Positions 1 through 8,647 of a DNA stretch of 64,000 bases are shown here, piece after piece; position 1 is the stretch's first letter, and the number at the start of each line of letters is the position of its first letter. The DNA lies in contig VFIW01000064.1 of assembly GCA_006386115.1 (NCBI GenBank), forward strand, positions 186,001 through 250,000, in the 5' to 3' direction. Under the pieces are notes generated by a model that saw only the letters and a list, made by a program, of their open reading frames with translations, ran no database searches and was not told where the DNA came from. This DNA comes from Globisporangium splendens (lineage: Eukaryota > Oomycota > Peronosporomycetes > Pythiales > Pythiaceae). Both the position numbers and the translations under genes were made by a program.

Positions 1-154
1 TGGAGCGCGAGGCCAGCACCACGCGGCGCACAGCCTCGTCCGGCGACAGCGCGGCGTCTGGGGGAGCGGGGCCATGTGGCGAAGGCGAAGGCGAGTCAGT
101 CGGCGCCATCACGAAGATCGGATTCAGCGGCGGCGCGCGCATGTACGGCGCCAT
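1..154 (-). CDS. 5' end of an unrecognised protein, runs off the window
   Basis: Read on the minus strand from an ATG at 154, an open frame of 51 codons runs to the window edge without a stop. A second in-frame ATG lies at 109. The encoded N-terminus is rich in Pro, Ala and Ser and contains a short run of Ser-Pro pairs; no signal peptide or domain is visible. Base composition is GC-rich like the other genes here, and codon third positions are mostly G or C, which supports coding. The function cannot be guessed from this piece, and it could be the first exon of a longer gene. Confidence 0.45.
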   Translation of the reverse strand, partial: MAPYMRAPPLNPIFVMAPTDSPSPSPHGPAPPDAALSPDEAVRRVVLASRS

Positions 155-469
155 GGCTTATGGTTGTCGCGCGTGCTTTGGATTGTGTGTTCTTTTTGCG
201 TTTCGGCATGTCGTTTTCTTGGAATAGAGGAAAAAGCAGAAACGGCTGGCCTCAGGAAAAGCAAAAAAGATGCAGTATAAGATTGTAGAAGCATTGCATG
301 CGTGGGAATGACTGAGATAGCGTGATGTCATCGAAATAGAGTTTGAGGTGTGTACGGCTTTAGGAAGGAGCAACAAGATGGACCATTTATTAAATCTGTG
401 CGATATAGACTCTGGAAGGGTCAGGTCAGACACACACATCGACCGAATAGGCACTTTCATCCGATTCTC
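155..469. other. intergenic, no feature seen
   Basis: AT-richer spacer between the partial gene at the left edge and the RNase H remnant. Probably the promoter of the left gene; no convincing core element was identified. Confidence 0.4.
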
Positions 470-860
470 CACTGCATCACTGAATATTGGGGATCGCGCT
501 TTGGGCTCTTAGCAGCTCTAGCGTTCAAGTGCAGACCCCTACATGTCGTTGGAGACAGCGATCTTATTCTTTCTCAGTTGCGCCATTATCATCCTCCAAG
601 TGCCAGCAGTTGACCCAGCTGTAAGAAGAATGCCGCGGAATTACTAATGAAATCGGCGTGCGATCCTCTGTCGCGAGTTCAACAAAATGGCTGACAAAGC
701 GGTTACTCTGGCAATGGATGCACGACGCAGTGTCCAAGTTGGTGTTGATTCAGGGCGACCAGAATTTGACCGGAACGATGTGTGTCTTTATCTATCTCGC
801 GTGGCGTGATGGATGGATGATGTGCCTCCTCTGCCTCATCATGTGATGAGATCCACGCTC
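470..860 (+). pseudogene. decayed RNase H-like (RVT_3 type) fragment, copy 1
   Basis: The plus strand encodes an interrupted match to the fragment near 7.7-8.15 kb. The shared core is an AEYRG/TEYWG-like segment, then PLHVVGDS followed by a (I/L)xSQLxxYH segment, which is the RNase H strand carrying a catalytic Asp. Stops and frameshifts follow at about 613 and beyond, but the later NKMAD-like segment can still be traced near 680-720 in another frame. Similarity continues into the DNA after the frame (CATCATGTGATGAG at about 836 against CATCATGCGATGAG near 8181). RNase H domains of this kind occur in retroelements and as free genes in oomycetes. It is not functional as it stands. Confidence 0.65.
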
Positions 861-982
861 TCTGTGGTAGTGAATTGTTTCTGCATAAAATAACCCTCCG
901 CGTGTTTGCGCGCAGTGACACCTCAAAGTCGGCATTTCGAACAGAGGAAGTACTTTTATTATAAACACACATGCTCCCTTCC

Positions 983-2206
983 TCAAGACAAGATGAACCC
1001 GAGGTCCATGGCCATGGACTGTGGCGACGACGCCGTGGATGATGATGATGGCGTTGTCGCCGTCGTGTCCGTCTGGTCTTCCTCCATCTCTACTGTCTTC
1101 TCATGCATCTGCTCCACACGTTCATTAACAGCTCCCTCATTCTCTTCATAAAGCAGCACGACGTCGTCGTCCGTGGTTTCCTTCAGGATTACGGCTCGGT
1201 CTTCGATGAGCGCGCCGCCCAACAGCAGCGTCACGTCTTCCAGGTTGCCAACGATCTCGTAGAGCGCCTCGATCATCTCGGGTGTCAGCTCGTATTTCTC
1301 CACTTTGCCCTCGTCATCAAAGTAAAAGTGGTCCGTGTACTTGAGATGCAACTCGCGGCCCAGCAGCATCTGCACCAGCGCTTCGTTCGAAAGCACGTGA
1401 GGGAAGAGGCTCTCGATCGTCCTGCGTGCAAAGCGCATGTGCAGCACGCCGCTCGTGGTCACGATCGAGCAGTTGGCCACTGCGTGCATGCGGAACGACA
1501 CGAACTCGAGAAACAGCGACGAGTAGAACGTCGAGTACCGCTTCCACTGCTCCACGACGTGCGCCGTGCCGATCACGTCGCCAAACTGGCAGTCAGGACG
1601 CACCATCGCCTCCAAGAACTGCTCCTGTCGCTGCGAACTGATCACCCGCGTCTGGGTCTCTCCATTCAGCTCTCGTCGTCTCCCCGGCGGCAGCTGCATG
1701 CCGTACCGGAACACCTCAAAGTACTCGTGCACGAGTCGCAGCGGCGAGCCCGTCGACGTGTAGCTCGTGTGCAGCGACTTCTCCATGTAGATCTGCTTGA
1801 GCGTGCTCAGCTCGCGGACGTGCGCGCGTAGCGTCGCCACCTGCTTGAGCGTGAGCTCGAGCTGCGTCTTCTTCTTGGCGCGGTACCGCTTGGCGCGCGC
1901 GCTGTTGTCCTTGCGTGGGCGGCGCGGTGCCTTGGGCTTCTGGACTACGGCTGCTGGCATTAACGGTGCGACCGCGTACGAACTGCCGGGCGACGGCGAT
2001 GCGTCTTCCTCATTATCGTTGTGCTCGTACAGAGCGTAGCGCTGGAGCGGCATGGCGGCTATGGCGGATGTATCGAGAAATGGCACGTCTGCGTTTTGCT
2101 GATTCGTTCCTTCGCCTTTACGTTTCGCTTTTTTGCTTGTAACCAAATGGAGTAAAGAGACTGGACACGATGGCGTATTTGGAGCATCTCCGCCGCGTCT
2201 CTTCAT
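983..2206 (-). CDS. bZIP transcription factor, paralogue 1 of a tandem cluster
   Basis: A 407-residue nuclear DNA-binding protein. The bZIP basic region lies near residues 100-115 and keeps the invariant Asn-x7-Arg (NSARAKRYR), followed by a heptad Leu region. Compared with canonical bZIPs, the first Ala of the contact motif is Arg and the Ser/Cys is Tyr; an aromatic residue there recalls fungal Yap/Pap1 proteins. The C-terminal half (about residues 150-340) is a conserved alpha/beta domain with a VEQWKRYS motif and an (R)xTIExxFPHV motif, shared by the two paralogues downstream; it may be NTF2-like, which is inference. A Glu/Thr-rich tail follows. The start is the ATG at 2206. It is the leftmost of three same-strand copies spaced 1.2-1.5 kb apart, so each probably has its own promoter. 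Confidence 0.85.
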   Translation of the reverse strand: MKRRGGDAPNTPSCPVSLLHLVTSKKAKRKGEGTNQQNADVPFLDTSAIAAMPLQRYALYEHNDNEEDASPSPGSSYAVAPLMPAAVVQKPKAPRRPRKDNSARAKRYRAKKKTQLELTLKQVATLRAHVRELSTLKQIYMEKSLHTSYTSTGSPLRLVHEYFEVFRYGMQLPPGRRRELNGETQTRVISSQRQEQFLEAMVRPDCQFGDVIGTAHVVEQWKRYSTFYSSLFLEFVSFRMHAVANCSIVTTSGVLHMRFARRTIESLFPHVLSNEALVQMLLGRELHLKYTDHFYFDDEGKVEKYELTPEMIEALYEIVGNLEDVTLLLGGALIEDRAVILKETTDDDVVLLYEENEGAVNERVEQMHEKTVEMEEDQTDTTATTPSSSSTASSPQSMAMDLGFILS

Positions 2207-3371
2207 ATGGTCTCTCTGCGAGAAGGTAGAGAAGGTTCGGTAATTTATTCCCCACCTCTATATCGATACTTTTTTTCTTTTCATTTATTCGCTAAAATTT
2301 GGAGACGCCTCGCGAAATCAGGCAAACACAAAGAGACCTGTCTCGGAGGACTTGACAAAAGTAGGGGTAGGTTTTGTTGGCAGACAGAGATTGACTTGGT
2401 GGGAGGATTTACAGAGACGTGGTGGGAGGATGGCATTGATTATTTTGAAGAGCAGAATGCATTCTGCTTTAAACGATATTGAAAGAGAGGGGGATAAAGA
2501 GACGCGGTGGAGATGCTCTTACAGGCAAAAAAAAGGGAGGGAGCGTCATCGGTCGATAGATGTGACTGCATTTGCAAAGTGTTGCGGGAATCAGATAAGA
2601 GAGAGAGAGGACGGTGCTGCAACTTGGGGAAGAAAAAGGTCTGCCACCAAACCGTGGTGATGGTTTAAAGGAATTTGAAGTTCTTGCAAAGACCATTTCT
2701 TCTGATACAAGATGAGCACAAATCACTGTTTAAGTTGTATTAGCCCGCTTCAATGTTGTATAAGTTAATAAACTCCATAAGTTACTCGTCCGGCAATCAA
2801 ACCTAGGGCGAGACGAGAGACTAGCAATCAGCCCTCCAGTCTGACGTGCCACCCTGATGTGATTCCCAACTGACTCGCATTCTGGACACAGAATCCAATC
2901 TGCGTTTGCTTGTTTAACATGGAGACAGAGATGGCATTTTACTCCGAAAATGCAGAGTCTTCGTACAATACAGCACACATATCGACATGGAAGTGCCCAT
3001 GTTTGCTTTCAAAATGACAAAGCGACTTACTAAGCTGTTGTATGGTACTAGTATATCTCAAGTCAACGGCAATGGGTCCGTCACTTCAACATGCTCACCT
3101 TATTGCTTTATAGGACAAGGGCTCTTCATTATATTCTCACGCTTCGAGGCTTCTTTTGCGCTGGAATTGCCAACGTCGAATAAAGAAGAGAAGTCTTGGA
3201 GTTCTTGACTTTTTTGCAGTAGACCTAGCTGGTTCCTCGCTCAAGCAGCCCGGTCTTCATTCATAGCATCAGAAGAAGATCCGGATCAACGCGTCGAGCT
3301 TCTCTCGACATGTTATTATACACTTGCTGTGCCATCAGCAACACCGATACATACACAATCTCATCCTCGCG
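2207..3371. other. intergenic between bZIP genes 1 and 2
   Basis: AT-rich spacer with no credible coding frame. It should hold the promoter of bZIP 1 (right of 2206) and the 3' end of bZIP 2. No repeat shared with the other bZIP spacers was noticed by eye. Confidence 0.4.
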
Positions 3372-4589
3372 TTAGGAGATGTCTGCTGCTCGCGTCTCCA
3401 TCCGCATCTGCTGCTCTTTGGTCTCATGCACGTATTCGAAACGCGGCGGCTCTCGATCTCGACCAGTGTCCATCTCCACATCCGTCTCTACGACCTCAAT
3501 GCCCGATGGATCGTCGTCGTCCCCGTCGAGGATGCCGATCATGTGCTGCTTCTTGATCAGCGCTTTCCCCAAGAGCAGCGCTGCGTCCTCCGTGTTCCCC
3601 AGCGCCTGCACCATGGCGAACACGAAGTCAGCCTCGGTATTGTACCGCTGGATGCGGCCGTCTTCTGAAAAAAAGAACAGATTCGAGCACGGGTACACGA
3701 TCTCCTTGCCGATGAGCCGCTGGATGAGCGGCTCATTGCCGACGACGTGCGGGAACACGTTCTCGATCGTCTTGCGCGAGTACCGCGTGCGCAACCTGCC
3801 GTTGGCCGAGATGATCGGCGCATTCTCTGGCCCCATGATGTCCATGTCCACCAACTCAAACACCAGCAGCGCGTGGTACTGCGAGTACCGTTCCCACTGG
3901 TCCATGATTGTGTCGATGCCCTGGAAGTCGCCAAAGCTGACGTTGCGCTCCATAGCCGCGTTCATGTAGAGCTCCTGCTGGCGCATCGAGATCTCGACGT
4001 CGGGAAGCGCCATGTTGCGTCGCGTCGGCGGCAACTGGACGCCATGGCGGAACTGCACAAAGAATTCGCGCACGAGTCGGCCCAGCGATCCGGGGAGACT
4101 CATGCGCGTGCTGATACTCAGGTCGCTGCAGATCGCCTTCATCGAGTGGAGCCGCTCGATCTCGTCGTGCAGCGCCGCGACGCTGCCCGTGAGCTCGTCG
4201 CCGTACCGCTTGCGCTTGTTCCGGTAGTACTTGCCGCGCTCGCTGTTGTTCATCTTGGGCAGATGAGCCTTGCGACCTCGTCGCTTGGGCGGAGGCTTCG
4301 TCGTCGTCGCCATCGCCGCTGTCGTGGACTCGACTGCGAGCGTGTCGGAGCCTGAGCCGGACGCGTCTTCGCTCGTGTGGCCACTCAACGCGCGCGACGA
4401 CGTGTCGGAGCCAAAGGCATCTGCTGCGTCGTCGTCTTCTGGGTTGAGCAGGATGCTGAAGGGGATATACCCAGAAGAGCGCGGTGGCAGTGGGCCGCAG
4501 CGCAGGGCGATCGTGGCCACGGGCATCGTCGTCACTGAGTTCGGCGCCGTCCTGTCGCGATCTGCGCGCGCGCCGCTCGTTCGTTCCAT
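3372..4589 (-). CDS. bZIP transcription factor, paralogue 2
   Basis: A 405-residue bZIP protein from the ATG at 4589; the frame stays open upstream to 4670, but only with a TTG codon, so 4589 is preferred. The basic region reads NSERGKYYR, keeping Asn-x7-Arg with Arg, Gly and Tyr at the positions usually held by Ala, Ala and Ser/Cys. A leucine-zipper segment and the same C-terminal domain as paralogue 1 follow (MDQWERYS, then RKTIENVFPHVVGNE and a GKE(I/V)VY motif). The N-terminal third is Ser/Asp/Ala-rich and possibly an activation region, and the tail is acidic. It probably arose by tandem duplication. The target site and the role of the C-terminal domain are unknown. Confidence 0.87.
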   Translation of the reverse strand: MERTSGARADRDRTAPNSVTTMPVATIALRCGPLPPRSSGYIPFSILLNPEDDDAADAFGSDTSSRALSGHTSEDASGSGSDTLAVESTTAAMATTTKPPPKRRGRKAHLPKMNNSERGKYYRNKRKRYGDELTGSVAALHDEIERLHSMKAICSDLSISTRMSLPGSLGRLVREFFVQFRHGVQLPPTRRNMALPDVEISMRQQELYMNAAMERNVSFGDFQGIDTIMDQWERYSQYHALLVFELVDMDIMGPENAPIISANGRLRTRYSRKTIENVFPHVVGNEPLIQRLIGKEIVYPCSNLFFFSEDGRIQRYNTEADFVFAMVQALGNTEDAALLLGKALIKKQHMIGILDGDDDDPSGIEVVETDVEMDTGRDREPPRFEYVHETKEQQMRMETRAADIS

Positions 4590-6065
4590 GGGCTTCTGCT
4601 GTGTGGTCTCGCAGAAATGAGTGTGTGTGGCTGTTTCATTTGATGCAACAGAATCGTGCAATTCCTTCAATCAAGAGTTGTGCAATAATGCAACTATTCC
4701 TTTAACAAGATTGTGTATCTTTGTTTACTATACCAATCGAGCTGCTTGTTTGAATATGGAGTAAGTTATGGAATATTGGAGGGAGGGGGCTATGAGTTTT
4801 TTTGAGGGGGAGACCCACACGTCGTGTGAACACAGAATGCGCAGGAAATAAGTTCGTCGAAGGCACAGGGTTCGCTCTGTAAATAAGTGTCACCATTTAT
4901 CATAACTAAAAGGCATATGCAATATAACATGATGTGGGAGACATGAAAACACTAGCAGGTGACCTTCATGACCGCATCGGTTGCAGCAATCCTATCTGTT
5001 TCTACGGTGTTAGTTGCCCTCGTGTTTGTTTGCAAGCCAGCCAAGAGGCTCGCACTCATCATTCGAACACGAACCAATGACCAGTGTTGTTGTTCTTCCG
5101 AGTGCCAGCGCGCTCACTGTGACCAGATAAAGCCATTTTTTCATTTTTCGTTTCGCGTCCGTTCGATCTCCGTGAACATGGCACGCCTTTTCCACAAAAG
5201 AACGCGCTCTCCGATCGTGAGACAACGGCAGACACTTCATTTGTGCATCGACATGCAGAATGGTGAGCATCCTACCGTACACGCGACTTGTGCACTGTCG
5301 GCAGCACTCAACCGTGCACAAGCGTCAAGTACGGTGTACTCACGTGCGTGTGCGCAAGGAGAGTGGCTTTGGCTCCAATGACTCGAAATATGTGCGTCGC
5401 ACTTGTCATTCAGCCAGACTGAACGTCAGACGGGTTGCGCCTGCCCTCAAAACTTGCAGTCTTCCTCGCTTGTTGCGCTAGATCTGCAAGAAAGTTAAGT
5501 AAAGAGGTCGCTTACAAACAGATAGCTGCTGGTGGAGCTTGAGCGCGAGTTTCATCGTCTCGTCGCAGCTGCAGATGCACCAGCGCCGCTGTATGAGCAA
5601 CCTCCGATCTCAAGCGATTTGTTGCTCACTATGCCGCAAACATGCTGCAGACGCGACTAGCGTAAGGAATTGATGACCAGTGTACCAACGACAACGAGCC
5701 TGCCGTCGAGTGCGTGATGGTCGCTGACCAAGCTCACACTGCTGGTCGGGTCCGACAAGTGACGCTTGCCCATCGGCTGAATGGTCCAAATCCTCTCATC
5801 CCTCTCTTTGAGGCACTACATTCTGATCAAGAGAGCCTAAATGGTCTTGAACGAAGAAAAAGACAAGAACCATCGTCTGCAGTTGATGTACGAATCAAGT
5901 TATTCACCTAGACGTTTGACTTCAAAGTACTACATGTCGAGTGAGGCTGGACTGTTTATTTGCAGGATACTTTGGATCACTCTCCGTATCGGATCCCACA
6001 GGCAAGGAAGAGGGTCCGACACGTGGAAAGCGATCCTTTCTGTTGCAGCTAACCTTTTTGGTAGC
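4590..6065. other. intergenic between bZIP genes 2 and 3
   Basis: About 1.5 kb without an intact gene. Around 5520-5910 the plus strand has short coding-like stretches in shifting frames (one starts near 5714), which could be a decayed gene, but no family was recognised. The part next to 4590 should contain the bZIP 2 promoter. Confidence 0.35.
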
Positions 6066-7280
6066 TCACTGCGCGCTGGACAGTATGAAATTCATGTCGT
6101 GCTTGCAGTTCGTTCTCGGTACTTCGCGTGGCGATGGCGTCGATTCTGGCATATCGCTCAAATCCATATCATGCTCGTGAGTCTCTTCGACCATCGAGAA
6201 GGTATCTGCCGCCATTTCGTCGTCGGCTGGTCCGAGCTTGTACTGTTCGACGATGCGCGCCTGCTGCATCAGTCGTGATACATCCTCTATCGAGCTGCCG
6301 GCGTCCAGCAACGGCTGCACAAAGTCGACGACAGTATCATACACCATAATGCGGCCGTCGGCACTGAACTCGTACACATTCCGATACGTGTACACGACCT
6401 CTTTGCCGACGAATCGCTGCACCAAAGCTGCGTCGTGGAAAACGTGTGGAAACACATACTCGAGTGTGCGGCGAGTGTACCGAACTTGCATTCTACCGTG
6501 TGCGACGACCACTGGTTTCTCGTCCGTACCGCAAATCTCAAACTCGTCCGCGCGCGTACTGAGGTCGCTGTGATACCGCGTGTACCGCTTCCACTCTTCA
6601 ATGATTGTGGCCATGCCTGGTTGACCGCCAAGCCGGAAATCCGGGTCAAACGCGTGCTCGAGATACAACTGCTGTCGTGTGATCAGATCTTGGTATCCTG
6701 CGGCTCCGAGTCGCTTTTCACCGACGCTTGGATCAGGGACGCCGATGTAAAAGAGCGCGTGGTACTCGCGCGCGAGCTTCAAGAGTGAGCCTGTGTACGC
6801 GTTTCGAGTCTGAAGCGTGCACTCGCTGCGGACGTTGCGCACGACCTGCAGGTCATAGATCTCGCTCTGGAGCGACGTCAGCACCTTCATCAGATCGACC
6901 TCGTACTGCTGCTGCCTGGCTCGGAAGATCTTGCCGCGCTCGCTGTTGGACTTGCTCGGATGCTGCCCGCGCCGCCGGCAGCCTGTGATCGCACCCTCCG
7001 TTCGCGTCTCTCGACGCAATGGCATCAGCGGTAGGCGCTTGACGTCGGGAAACTGCGCGAGCAGCGCCATGGGGTGCATCCCAGGCATCAGCGCATGATC
7101 GATACCTCGGAACTCGTCATTAATACTATTCACAGCACCGCTCTGCTGGCTCATCACAAGTGACAGTGGTACCGGCATTGGACCTGCGGCTGCTGATGCT
7201 GGAGCGCGTCGATCGCCACTGGCGCCTGACGTGGCAGCGACTGAGAGTGAAGGCGGCGGCCGCTTCCTTTGCTGCCCCAT
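6066..7280 (-). CDS. bZIP transcription factor, paralogue 3
   Basis: A 404-residue bZIP protein from the ATG at 7280; the frame is open a little further to a GTG. The basic region is NSERGKIFR, again Asn-x7-Arg with Arg, Gly and an aromatic residue at the unusual positions. The C-terminal domain carries IEEWKRYTRYHSDLS, then EFEICGTDEKP, RRTLEYVFPHVF and VQRFVGKEVVY. A fragment at 17246-17490 is closest to this paralogue. The N-terminus is Pro/Ser/Ala-rich. The spacer to its right holds an RNase H fragment on the opposite strand, so the bZIP cluster ends here. Confidence 0.87.
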   Translation of the reverse strand: MGQQRKRPPPSLSVAATSGASGDRRAPASAAAGPMPVPLSLVMSQQSGAVNSINDEFRGIDHALMPGMHPMALLAQFPDVKRLPLMPLRRETRTEGAITGCRRRGQHPSKSNSERGKIFRARQQQYEVDLMKVLTSLQSEIYDLQVVRNVRSECTLQTRNAYTGSLLKLAREYHALFYIGVPDPSVGEKRLGAAGYQDLITRQQLYLEHAFDPDFRLGGQPGMATIIEEWKRYTRYHSDLSTRADEFEICGTDEKPVVVAHGRMQVRYTRRTLEYVFPHVFHDAALVQRFVGKEVVYTYRNVYEFSADGRIMVYDTVVDFVQPLLDAGSSIEDVSRLMQQARIVEQYKLGPADDEMAADTFSMVEETHEHDMDLSDMPESTPSPREVPRTNCKHDMNFILSSAQ

Positions 7281-7689
7281 GCTTTGTGTGGAGCCAATGG
7301 CGAAATCCGTTCGTCTTGCAGTTAAATCTGCGCTGTCTTGTCGAACGTGACTCACACTAAGGAGCAGTCAAGGCTTTTCACCGTCACAAAAACGCGCAGA
7401 AGTCGTAGAAGAAAAGATAGAGAGCTGAACAGCCATTCTCATGTCTCCCAATGCCTCAACCGACATGGATTTCAACGCTCAGCCATCTTTGGAAACTGTG
7501 TGCTGCTGTCACAGTGATTTGGAATGAGAGATTATCGTATTTCAACACAAAAACTCCATGGACGCCCTCTCGAGCGTGCGTGCTTCTGTCTGTTAAAATC
7601 CAACACTCCGTTGCTCTCTACAACATTTGGTTGCAGCGGAACTCGGAACAAGACTTCAAGGTGAAAAATTCCATAGTCAGCGCTGTTCA

Positions 7690-8153
7690 GCTCAGGTGCG
7701 GTCTGAATCAAAGTGGCGATGGATGGCAGTGCTTTTTCGGTTCACCGGTTTGCTTCAGTCGCCTTTTCCCTCACCCCAGTCACCAACAACGTTGCTGAAT
7801 ACAGAGGTCTACTCTTGGGACTCACAGCGGCTCGTCGATTCAGGTGGCAACCTCTCCACGTTGTCGGCGACAGCAATGTTATTGTTTCACAGCTTCAGGA
7901 TTACCACTCGCCTAAGCGTCAGCGTCTGATCCCGCTGTACGAAGAATGCCGAGGTATTGCGAATGAAATCGGAGTGCGCTCTTGGACACATCACCACCGT
8001 GAGTACAATAAAATGGCTGACAAAGGTGCTGATCTGGCTATGGATACGAGTCGCAGTATTCAGGTTGAAAGGAATTCCGGTTGGTCCGAGTTTGAACTCA
8101 TCGGACAATTTGTACGGAACGATGAATGTCATTGTCTGTCCCGTGTGACGTGA
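7690..8153 (+). pseudogene. RNase H-like (RVT_3 type) fragment, copy 2
   Basis: An open plus-strand frame from about 7713 encodes most of a plant-type RNase H fold: the TNNVAEYRG motif with the catalytic Glu, PLHVVGDSN with a catalytic Asp, and the late NKMADKGAD motif with another catalytic Asp. The N-terminal strand with the first Asp (normally DGxSxGNP-like) is not recognisable, so the domain is incomplete and probably inactive. It resembles the decayed fragment at 470-860. A Ty3/gypsy element later inserted about 60 bp after its stop. It could be the end of an old non-LTR retrotransposon or a relic of a host RNase H gene. Confidence 0.65.
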
Positions 8154-8212
8154 TGGATACTCGATATGCTGCTTCTACCTCATCATGCGATGAGTTTCAT
8201 GTCTTTTGTTGA

Positions 8213-8217
8213 GTTGC
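8213..8217. repeat. target site duplication GTTGC, left copy
   Basis: GTTGC directly before the left LTR; identical to 14418-14422. Five bases is usual for Ty3/gypsy integration. Confidence 0.9.
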
Positions 8218-8647
8218 TGTAAGGACTGGGGTCGTACTTTTCCGGAGACGAACTTAACGAGGTGCGCACTTAACGAGAGGAAGGAAGATAGGAGGGTTGG
8301 TCTGGTCTGGATGGGCGCTTGGCAGTTGGAGAGTAGATTGAGAAGTGAGTTAGAATGCACTGCTCGCGCAGCTAGCTACTCTGGGCTGCCCTAGGGGCTC
8401 CCTCTTACTTCTCCTAGTGTCCTACGCCTCTTTTTCTCCTTTTTCTCTTACTGGATTTTTCTTCTTTTCTTTGCATTGTTCTTCAACTAATTCACTACTT
8501 CAATGGGTTCTTACTGGCCTCACACTGGCCTCATACATGCCTTACCTAGAGTTTATATAGACTTTTGTATACTATGTATATACTTCTTTTTCTGGCGACA
8601 TACCTGTCGCACTTAGCAGCTGGACCGTATTCATCTGGGTCCTTACA
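8218..8647 (-). repeat. 3' LTR of element A
   Basis: 430 bp, TGTAAGGA to TCCTTACA. The gag-pol stop codon (TAA on the minus strand, 8643-8645) lies inside its terminal inverted repeat. Confidence 0.95.

Noticed and set aside
3557..4355. Several frames of 125-202 codons overlapping bZIP 2 on both strands
   Set aside because: They are other-frame readings of GC-rich coding DNA; only the minus frame from 4589 has the bZIP motif and conserved domain.
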